From the NCBI GenBank assembly GCA_026120185.1, contig JANUWF010001176.1:6705501-6769500 (forward strand): 64,000 bases of DNA, given 5' to 3'. The notes under the pieces were generated by a model. It saw nothing but the letters and a program-made list of their open reading frames with translations. It was not told the DNA's origin and ran no database searches. This document shows, piece by piece, positions 55,981-64,000 of the stretch. A program made the translations under genes and the position numbers. Position 1 is the stretch's first letter. Each line of letters begins with the position of its first letter. This stretch comes from Voacanga thouarsii (taxonomy: Eukaryota; Streptophyta; Magnoliopsida; Gentianales; Apocynaceae).

Positions 55981-56880
55981 GAAGACGGGCTCAACAGAAA
56001 TAGGCATTGGAGGAGTGGTCAGATAAACAGGTATATACTTCCACAGGTCAAAACATGCTCAGCATTCTCCCATCACAGTTTCGAGCAAAGGCTGAGTAAG
56101 AAACGTTAGAAGAAGATTACTATAAAATGAAAGAAGTGGTCGTAGAGCTCATCGAGTTTAAAATTCCATCGGAAGGGATGTTTTTTCCAATCCCCACAGC
56201 CAGAGCATACTAATCACCTCAAACCATTGTATATTAAAATGCATATCAACGAAAGACCTTTCTCTCGAGTTTTCATCGATGGAGGGGCTGTGTTGAATGT
56301 GTTACCGTTGGCAGCTTTAAGGCGCTTGGGCAAGGACCAACATGATCTATCTCCTACAGACATCCAAATGCTGAATTTTATCGGGGAGGCAGCTAAAGTA
56401 GAAGGGGTTATCACTTTTGAGGTGGCTATCGATCCAAGGTTAGTAAGATTGTCTTTTTTGTAATCACTACAAAACCGACATATTTTGTCTTACTAGGTAG
56501 GGTTTAGATTCATGCAAACCATTGTTTGCCATCAACGCTTCACCAAATGATGTTGATTTAGGATGGAGAACGAGTGAAAAGGATACCAGCTGACCCCAAT
56601 TCATTTTCTGTAGAAGTACATATGAATGAGGCTGTGTTCTACCATTCTACCTTTGACCGAGCCATTACTCCAAGCTCACCATGGCTCATAAGCAGATCAC
56701 AATAGAAGGGTTGGAAGATTAATGTCCAAAAATAGAGGACCCTGACGTTCGGCATGTACCCAATTTCATCGCTTAAGACTCGTCAACGGAAGTAGATATT
56801 GGGGAACCTGGGGAGAACAGAACCACAAAGGTAAGTTTGTACTTAATTTTCGATCAACGAAATTCTCTAACGATATTAAT
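55981..56880 (+). pseudogene. Tat-type protease region
   Basis: After the solo LTR, a mixed-frame segment leads to an open frame (56227-56463) with IKMHINERPFSRVFIDGGAV then LNVLPLAALRRLGKD. DGGA is the active-site form seen in Tat-lineage retropepsins. The continuation EAAKVEGVITFEVAID fits the second half of the domain. Past 56463 the coding is degenerate. Confidence 0.78.
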
Positions 56881-57475
56881 TCGTAGGTACAAATATTGTT
56901 TCGCATGGGATTGTCATGATATGCTAGGGCTGGATAGAGGCATTATAGCGCACTACTTGTCGATTAAGGAAGACTTTAGGCCTCATAAGTAGCCTGCCCG
57001 GTGTTTTAATCCTACTTTGTTACCCAGGATTAATGAAGAAATTAAGAGGTTGCTTCGGTGTGGTTTTATCCGCACCTGCCGATACGCGGACTGGGTGTCC
57101 AATATTGTGTCCGTTATCAAGAAGAACGGCTAGTTGCGGGTTTGTGTTGACTTCAAAAATCTAAATTTGCCCACCCCAAATAATGAATACACTATGCCGA
57201 TGGCAGACATGTTGGTGGACTCGGCTGCAGAAAATCAATTCTTAAGCTTCATGGACAGATACTCCAAGTACAATTAGATATCCATAGTCGAAGAAGACAC
57301 CAGGAAGACAGCTTTTCGTTGCCCGGGATCTATCAGTTTATTCGAATGGTTAGTCATGCCTTTCGAATTGAAGAACATTGGAGCCACTTTCCAAAGAGTC
57401 ATGAATCTCATTTTCCATGATCTCATCGGCAAGACCATGGAACTTTACATTGATGACTTAGTGGTTAAGCCCATT
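56881..57475 (+). pseudogene. Tat-type reverse transcriptase, N-terminal and palm
   Basis: Recognisable RT motifs: INEEIKRLLRCGFIRTCRYA, DWVSNIVSVIKKNG, LRVCVDFKNLN, TRKTAFRCPGSISLFEWLVM, MPFELKNIGATFQRVMN and the polymerase site LYIDDLVVK. Three TAG codons interrupt, two of them at expected Gln positions (after FRPHK and SKYN) and one after KKNG. Coding ends right after YIDDLVVK at about 57470, where hAT sequence begins. Confidence 0.9.
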
Positions 57476-57480
57476 TTTTT

Positions 57481-58821
57481 CACAACACCTATAGTAGTTG
57501 GAACTAGCAATGGCTAGTGGGCCGGTTCGTCGGCCCAGCCCAAAGGTCGAACCTGCCACTATACACTGGGCCGGGCCTAGGTCCCGGTCCGATCTGGGCC
57601 AAGAGTAGAAACCCCTAGCCCGCTTGGGCCCGCAACCCAGCAAGCTGGCTCGCACGAGAGAGCCGTCACCCAACGGCTCTCTCATTTTTTTTTATTGCAT
57701 TTCAGCCCTAAAAATGGCTAAAATGTTTTTTTTTTTGCATTTTAGTCCCTAACGGTTATATTCTCTATTCTAACCCCCAAAACTCTATAAATACCCATAA
57801 TTCAACTCAAAACTCATCAAACACTCTCCAATTCTCTCAAACTCTCTTATTTTCATTCATCTTTCTCTCATAATCCTCAAATTTCTTCATTTTCTCCACA
57901 AAAAGTATTAGAATATAATTTATTTTTGTGTTATACTTTTTCAATTCTTCAAGAAAGTCTTCACATTTTGGAAGATTGTTGAGTAGCGGAATAATAGATA
58001 CAAGAAGTAAAAAGCTCCACAAAGTATTGTTTTTCTTAGTCATCAACGAGCTAGTATTTCTTAATATTACATTCTTATTTTTTAGGTTTATTAATTGTTT
58101 ATTTGTTTAATTTTTAAGTTAATATGTTATTTATATTTTTCAATTCTCTTATTTCATTATTTGTTAATACTTTATTTTTTTGAATTTTGATTGCTTTTTT
58201 TTTTTAAGAAATAATGGATCCAAATCAATATCATCAGTTTTCTTCATTACAATCATTTGCACATTTTGATTTTAATATAGATCCATCCTTGAATTTAAAA
58301 AATAATGAAATAGGTAATGAAGATGAAGGTCCTAGTAAGCCTAGTGTTTCACAATCACAACCAACTCCAACAATTAATCCTAACGAATCTAATATAGGTG
58401 AGGATGATGTTGAAATAACGGATGTTATAACTAAAGCAAAAACATCTATGGTTTGGAATCTTTTTGAAAAGGTTAATGATAATGATAGAGCAACAAGTAA
58501 AATTTGTAGGGTGGTATATGCACATAAGAAAGGAGGAGGGACGGGAACATTAGTTAGACATATAAAAGGTCATATAATGATTGGTTAGAAACCTACTTAA
58601 ACAACAACAAATACGTACTACAGGAGGTCAAATTATTGGTAATTTTCAATATAATCATAGAAAAAATAGAAGTGGATTTGCTAAAATGATTCTTTAAACT
58701 AAATTACCTTTTAATTTTGCAGAAAATCCATATTATGAATAATATATACAAAATAATTATCAACCAGCATGGAAAAGAATTCCTAGAACAACTTTAAAAA
58801 ATTATATAATAAAGATATATA
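57481..58821 (+). mobile_element. hAT transposon, 5' part, truncated by family-D element
   Basis: The left edge is near 57481-57510, just before AACTAGCAATGGCTAGTGGG. It is followed by a GC-rich subterminal region dense in GGGCCGG/CGGCCC-like words, as in many plant hAT elements. Then AT-rich 5' untranslated DNA leads to a transposase start at 58214. It stops at 58821 where the family-D LTR begins. The exact left terminus and 8-bp duplication cannot be fixed. Confidence 0.7.
58214..58821 (+). pseudogene. hAT transposase, N-terminal part with BED zinc finger
   Basis: ATG at 58214 (MDPNQYHQFSS). The acidic, Ser/Pro-rich N-terminus is followed by a BED-type finger, VWNLFEKVND..., ICRVVYAHKKGGGTGTLVRH then IKGH. 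The usual first Cys pair is reduced and the final H-x-H spacing is approximate. A frameshift at about 58585 follows. Homology continues in another frame (QIIGNFQYNHRKNRSGFAKM, LPFNFAENPYYE, WKRIPRTTLKNY), the region before the catalytic domain. Truncated by the insertion at 58822. The protein would have excised and reinserted the element. Confidence 0.82.
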
Positions 58822-60630
58822 TGTTGGGAGATATGCCCTCTTAGACTAGGTTTCTGATGTAAATATCGAATATTTTAGTAAAAGAATTTACTTCCAGAAA
58901 TTATTTGTGAATTTACATTTTTATTTGTGTACAATTATGTTTGGAAAAGACCCATTGTGTTTAAGTAAGTGGTCCATGTGAATGGAAGTCTTTCCCAGTA
59001 AGGTATGGATCACGGGTTACTTAACACATAAACATTCATTCTTAACCGATTGATGAGAATGAGAATCTCATCATGTCTAGGTTATTATGTTATGAATTCT
59101 AAATGGGGAATGGCTTACCTTTATCCTGTGAGTAGTCCACTCACTTCATGACATAAGCGTATTTCGAATACGTGGAACAGGACCTGTAGTAGTGGTTTCT
59201 TAAAGTACTATATGGTAGAAACCTAGACTACTACCGCTACAGCATGAACTAGTACTCTACGACTTGAGTATAAGTTGGTGGTCTGACGAAGCTGGAAGCA
59301 TATACTTTGATATGCTATAGTTGAGGTTCTATTGTAGGACCAATATAGTTGTATGTTGGGTATGTATGACTAGTTAGTTAAGACAGATTTGTACAAGATA
59401 GTTTCTATACTATATCGCCTCTTGTGGTTGTCTGAATTATCTAAATATCCAAGGCCCTAGAAAACATGACTTGGATGTTTGCATTATGGTAGCTCCCTTG
59501 GAAAGCGGAAACAATCCAAGAAATTGTAGATTATTGAACTAGAGGCTTAAGGATGGTAGATGTCATTTAGAGAGGTGTTAGTACACTTCTTCCTCTCTAA
59601 ATGTACGGTGATGTATAGAGGAGTATTTTAGTCATTACACCTGTAGGTCGGAGACTTTGCTAATGCAGCATTATCATTGGGGTCAATATTTCCTTATGGT
59701 CATATTAGAAAATATTTAAAATGCAAAATATAGCTATTTATATGACAAGGGTATTTTGGTCATTTTAGTAGCCAAGGCGATGTGTCTTTTGGTCCTCAGT
59801 ATAGACCGTAAGTCCTAATTAAATACAGGCTAAGGAATTTATCTTAAATTAAATGAAATTTATTTTATTTAAGTAGCTTATATAATTGTTGGGCTAGAAC
59901 AAAATAAAGGTCCATGGAGAGAGAGAGAATTAATTAAATTAGTTTGGTGGGTTAGTTAATTATTCAGGGCTTTGGCCCAATTTGAATAATTAAAGATTAA
60001 CCTGGGACTAAACTAATAAAGGCTTGTTAATTGGACTAGTTTGTTTAGGCTGAAAAATTAATTATTAATTAAGCCATTTATTTGGTTCTAATTAGAATAA
60101 TTAATTAAGCCCAAAAGATTAAACTAAGAGTCTAATGGCCCAATCCAGTTTAACCTAGGATTTTTATTTAAGTTAAACAGGAGGATTGGATATCACGTTT
60201 TTTTTTACGGCCTCTTCTCTGTGTGGAAAAATTGCCAAACATCTTTCTCTCTCTCTCTCTCTCCAAAAAAGTTCCCTAGCCTTGTACGTTATTCACCAAA
60301 CGGAATTAGGAATTACGCAGGCCATATACTAGAAGACTAAAAGTTTGGCGTTCACCTACATGCAAAGATAGAGTAGGAGACTTGCAGGAATCGCACCAGA
60401 GGTTTCCACCAGCACACCTACCCCGGTTGCGCACATTCCAGCCCAGCCAATACTTAGAACGAGAAAAAACGGTATTTTTTTTTAAACATCAAAATCCGTG
60501 CAGAGCACGACCGGCGCCAGCTAGGGCTGCAGCACCGGCTCTGTTCGGTTCCCCTGTTCTTGAGTTTTTCCAGTTTTATTTTGTTTTCACTTCCGTTGCA
60601 TGCCCCATGTTTTCCGTTTCTATGCCTTCA
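58822..60630 (+). repeat. Family-D 5' LTR (1809 bp)
   Basis: TGTTGGGAGATATGCCC to ATGCCTTCA. Collinear with both solo LTRs. A CT tract lies near 60242-60263. A GC-rich segment with CCGGCGCCAGC and CCGGCTCTG lies at about 60505-60550. The open frame across 60382-60648 straddles the LTR end and is not a gene. Confidence 0.93.
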
Positions 60631-60631
60631 A

Positions 60632-60644
60632 TTGGTATCAAAGC
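60632..60644 (+). other. Primer-binding site of family D
   Basis: TTGGTATCAAAGC, initiator tRNA-Met type with one change (A for G). Confidence 0.85.
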
Positions 60645-62250
60645 ATAACGGTTTTGTGAAAATATAAGGAGCATGCATCTAGATGAATAAAACTGGACAC
60701 ATATGTTTGATTAAAATTGTGATCCTTCACTGTTTATGATATGGATAGATTTTTTGTTAAACCTCTCGGGTGGAGGTATAGGAGATGTGTAATTTACTAT
60801 TTTTCTTAGCAAATCGTGTAAGCCCAATGTTTATGGGTATAGGCGATTGTTGGTTTTCGTTGATTTCATTGTATTTTGGTTAGAAATCGGATAGCATTGA
60901 TACCAGAAGTTGAGAAGAAAATAGGGGAAATTCGCAGAGGAAATTCACAGAAAAAAAACTACAGAAAGAGCCGTCCAGACCGGAACCAGCACCGGTTAGG
61001 GTCTGGAATCCGGTCCGCGCGCTGCTTCCTCGTGAGTCCTGGTTCTGTGCGGCGGGTGCAGTGGACCAAGGAATTTTTTTTTTTAATTTTCCTTGCAATT
61101 TCTTTTGGTTTTAGGGTCCATACCAAGCGAAGTTAGTATTTTGCAATAGTTAATATTCAAGGAATATTTTTGCATGAAAAATATTAGTAATGGATTTTAG
61201 GATTAAACAAAATTATTAATTAATTAATTAATTAATGTGTTTAATTCTATTATCTAGACACTTAGGTTTAAAAAATAGAACAGCATGAAAACGTCTACTG
61301 TTTTCTAGCATGCTATTTTTATGTACCTATGTGCACGTTTTCTCAAAGACCAAAGTCTTTAGGAATGTTTTGACAAGGAAAACATTTTTCTACAAATTAA
61401 ATGGTTATTTTAACTTGAACAAAAATTAATCCTTAGATATTTTCTCAAAAAATTAATCCTTGACATAGAAAATATATTGGATTTAGATATTTTTGTAAGG
61501 TTAAAATAGAAAGCCATTTTGTTTTAATTTTGGCATAAGAAAATTTGTTTTGTCAAATAAACTTGAGACCAAAGTTTCTAGAAAACTTTAATTGGAAAAT
61601 TTTTAAAATCATTAAATTTTTAACTTGAATAAAATTAGTCCATGAGAAAAACTCTCAAAGGATATAAACCTTGACATAGAGTTTTTTTTTTTTAGACATT
61701 TTATTTTTGAGTTAAGGGAAAACTTGATGGAAATTTTCAAAATGATATTTTTCAGAAAACCCTTGTTTTAAAAGACTAAGTGTGAGAGGGGTTCCAACAG
61801 CCCCACAGCTTCCATCACGATCCTCATAAGAGATCGTGAGTCCCCTAGCATCACCCTGGGAGTGAACCCGTATAGGATGGGAATGCCACAAGGATCTAGA
61901 TCTAATGGAGGGATGTAATTAATAACCCGGGGCATGTATTGTGATCGGTCAGCCCCTCGTTAGAGGTCATAGTGCGAGGTATGTCAATAGAAAATGAGAG
62001 GAAATGGCCATCCCCTCGATGGAGTTAGCTTCTAGATCATTACCTAGAAAGGAAATTAATTTGTAATGGTTAACACACTTAGCTTAGGAAACTGTTAATC
62101 TTCCCAAGAAGCTATGCCAATTTTCCTAAGAGCCAAATTAATTATTATCAGTTTTGATAATAAGGATAAAGTGCACATATTTGTTTTGTTTTCACAAACT
62201 GAACTTTTTCTTTTATTTTTTGATTTTTCAAAAATAGTAGGAGGTTCTTT
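60645..62250 (+). other. Family-D leader
   Basis: Untranslated. A GC-rich island with CCGGAACCAGCACCGG and CCGCGCGC words lies at 60970-61065, and a GC-moderate block at 61795-62050. The (TTAA)n-like run near 61212 is simple sequence. Frames at 60876-61136 are fortuitous. Confidence 0.7.
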
Positions 62251-63035
62251 TAGTCCATTAGCCGTTATTCTCTGAGAGAATAAGTTAATGGAACCAAACT
62301 ATGTGAACTGGAAGAGGAACCTGGACATAATACTCACAGCGAAAGAGTATAAGTATGTCCTTTACAAAACTTGCCCTGTTATCGGGGAGGGTTCCACCGT
62401 CAAGGAGCATAAGGCTGAGAAGGCATGAAAGAAGGCCGACAAGATGGCTCATTGTTACATGTTGGCCTCCATGTCTAATGTGCTCCAATCCAAACATGAG
62501 CACATGACCACTGCGTATGACATAACCCAATCATTAGCCATGATGTTCGCGGATAAAAGCCGGCCCGCAAGGCAGGAGGCTCTTCGAACCATCATTAACA
62601 CTAAGATGGCTGAGGGAGCATCAGTTAGAAAGCATATGCTTAAGATGATTGCTGCTTTCGAGGAGGTAGAAATCTTAGGGGTTGTCATTGACCCTGAGAG
62701 CCAAGTGGACATGGTTCTCGAATCTCTACTGGATTCCTTTACTCAATTCAAGTTAAACTATAATATGAACAAGTTGAACATGAGTTTAACTGAGTTGATG
62801 AAGGAGCTCCAGATAGCAGAGAAGGTCATGAAGCCACAATCTAAGGCTATGATTGCTAAGGTTTCATCTTCTAGAACTGGGCCCAAGCCCAAGAAGTTCA
62901 AGAAGAAGAAGGGGAACGTAGCGGCCCAGCCTAAGACCTAACCCAAAAACAAACCCAAGGGCAAGTGCTTCAAATGTGGACTGAAGGGACACTGAAAAAA
63001 GGAGTGTCGGATCTTCAAGCCAAGAAAAACCCCAC
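62251..63035 (+). pseudogene. gag: Copia family-D gag
   Basis: NYVNWKRNLDIILTAKEYKY marks the N-terminal Gag block. A stop lies before it (TGA about 62275) and another after HKAEKA (TGA at 62426, expected Trp). The main open stretch (62444-62941) has CYMLASMSNVLQ, INTKMAEGASVRKHMLKMIA, YNMNKLNMSLTELMKELQIA and a Lys-rich run, then TAA. The knuckle follows as KGKCFKCGLKGH, stop, KKECR, where TGG has become TGA. No usable ATG is seen at the expected start. Confidence 0.88.
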
Positions 63036-63480
63036 AGGTAATGTTTTCTATCTAGAGTTTATATTAATGATTGGATCAACTTCCACTTGGATTGTTGATT
63101 CAGGGGCCACTGATCACATCTGTAACTCCTTACAGAGGTTTGGAAAGATTAGAAGACTCCAGAAGGGCGAACATGGACTACGTGTGGGAAATGGAGCACA
63201 AGTTTGGGCCCTTATAGTGGGAGAGTTGGATCTTGTTTTTTATTGTAATAGAATAGTGGTTTTGAAAGATATTTTATATGTACCTGGATTACGATAGAAT
63301 ATGATTTCGGTTGCAAAACTAATAAATTAAGGATATTCTGTATCTTTCCATTTTGGTATTTCTATTTGTAGAGATGGAGAAATTTTATGTACTAGGCACA
63401 TGTATGGGAATCTATTTTTCATAAACCCTATTAACAATCAATTAAATAACGCTCAATCTGAACCTTTAACAAAGAAGAGA
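63036..63480 (+). pseudogene. Copia family-D protease
   Basis: STWIVDSGATDHICNSLQRF has an intact DSGA active site, and the frame stays open from 62965 to 63297. VVLKDILYVPGLR ends the domain, then TAG. Further stops follow in the linker. The active-site segment is the best preserved protease in the window. Confidence 0.85.
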
Positions 63481-64000
63481 AAGACCAATGTCAATAACTC
63501 TCATCTTTGGCATTTAAGGTTGGGTCATATCAACTCAACCAGGATTCAAAGGTTGATCCATGATGGGCCCTTGGACTTATTGAGATTGAAAAATTGGCCT
63601 CGGTGTGAGTCCTGCCTAATGGGAAAAATGTCAAAAAGGTCATTTGCCCCTAAGGTGGATAGAGCCAATAAGGTATTGAATCTTGTTCACACTGATGTAT
63701 GTGGTTCCTTGTCTACATCAGCTAGAGGCGGTTTTGAATACTTTATCACTTTCACGGATGATTGTATAAGATTTGGTTAGGTTTACCTGATGAGACATAA
63801 GTCTGACTCTTTTGACAAGTTCAAAGAGTTTAAGGCTGAAGTGGAGCATCAGGCAGGAAAATTGATCAAGACCTTACGATCGGATCGCGGTGGAGAGTAC
63901 CTCATTAGTGAATTCAATGACTGCATGGTACATCATGGGATAGTATCCCAACTCTCTGTACCGGGGACACCCCAGCAGAATGGAGTTGCTGAGAGAAGGA
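63481..64000 (+). pseudogene. Copia family-D integrase, N-terminal and core part
   Basis: HHCC pre-integrase (LWHLRLGHINSTRIQRL, CESCLMGKMSKRSF) is followed by LVHTDVCGSL (first Asp) and FITFTDDCIRFG. A TAG (about 63780, where Tyr is expected) interrupts. Then LRSDRGGEYL (second Asp) and TPQQNGVAERR (catalytic Glu) reach the window edge. Similar to family E in sequence. Confidence 0.88.

Larger units (their letters stand above)
49316..57480 (+). mobile_element. Tat-type Ty3/gypsy element, 5' LTR to RT, interrupted
   Basis: The order is 5' LTR, PBS, gag, protease and RT, all degenerate. Two family-D solo LTRs are inserted in it (50854-52640 minus, 54176-55975 plus), and a hAT fragment ends it within RT. 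Removing them leaves a collinear gypsy gag-pol 5' half. The Gag core, DGGA-type protease and YIDDLVVK RT motif are typical of the Tat/Ogre side of plant gypsy elements. RNase H, integrase and 3' LTR are not in the window. Confidence 0.85.
58822..64000 (+). mobile_element. Family-D Ty1/copia element, 5' part, runs off right edge
   Basis: 5' LTR, PBS, 1.6-kb leader, gag, protease and integrase in copia order. It inserted in the hAT transposase (ATATA at 58817-58821 would be one copy of the target duplication). Gag and Pol are interrupted by several stops, often at expected Trp (TGG to TGA) or Gln codons. Confidence 0.92.

Noticed and set aside
1..64000. CRISPR arrays, rRNA genes or organelle DNA
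   Set aside because: No spaced identical short repeats, no conserved rRNA words, and no recognisable plastid or mitochondrial genes were seen. Repeats are LTRs, microsatellites or the AT-rich array.

Overview
Plant nuclear DNA, most likely from a eudicot. The window is AT-rich and consists mainly of degenerate LTR retrotransposons nested in one another. Non-transposon matter is limited to decayed pieces of plant genes: a PARP-like zinc-finger protein, an HD-Zip II exon and a cytochrome P450 exon. I see no intact host gene, no rRNA or tRNA gene and no CRISPR array. All coding calls are pseudogenes, and their starts and ends are approximate. Layout from left to right: 1-6934 is the 5' part of a Ty1/copia element (family A here) on the minus strand. 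Its LTR is split by a solo LTR of a chromovirus-type Ty3/gypsy element (2424-5707). It sits in the 3' end of a Tat-type Ty3/gypsy element (6935-8490) that carries an antisense plant-mobile-domain ORF. 8491-10624 is AT-rich DNA with a PARP-like zinc-finger pseudogene. 10625-20075 is a degenerate tandem-repeat array split by a 7.8-kb copia element (family E, 11855-19630) with 648-bp LTRs and a TTTTT target duplication. 20076-23169 is AT-rich DNA with little signal. 23170-48213 is a 25-kb compound family-A locus bounded by one CATAA target duplication. It contains five family-A LTRs, two gag regions, duplicated RT/RNase H tails and a chromovirus 3' half fused to copia gag. 48219-49315 holds exon fragments of unrelated host genes. 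49316-57480 is a Tat-type gypsy element containing two solo LTRs of a third copia family (D), one in each orientation, and it ends in a truncated hAT transposon (to 58821). 58822-64000 is the 5' part of a family-D copia element running off the right edge. How the parts relate: each retroelement once encoded Gag, protease, integrase, reverse transcriptase and RNase H, which copy and integrate its own RNA. Target duplications give the relative order of many insertions. The signals I consider most worth following are a tRNA-like Pol III box plus T-run cassette found in two chromovirus LTRs and in one copia leader, an antisense ORF retained in several family-A LTRs, the recombinant structure of the compound locus, and the cluster of captured gene exons.
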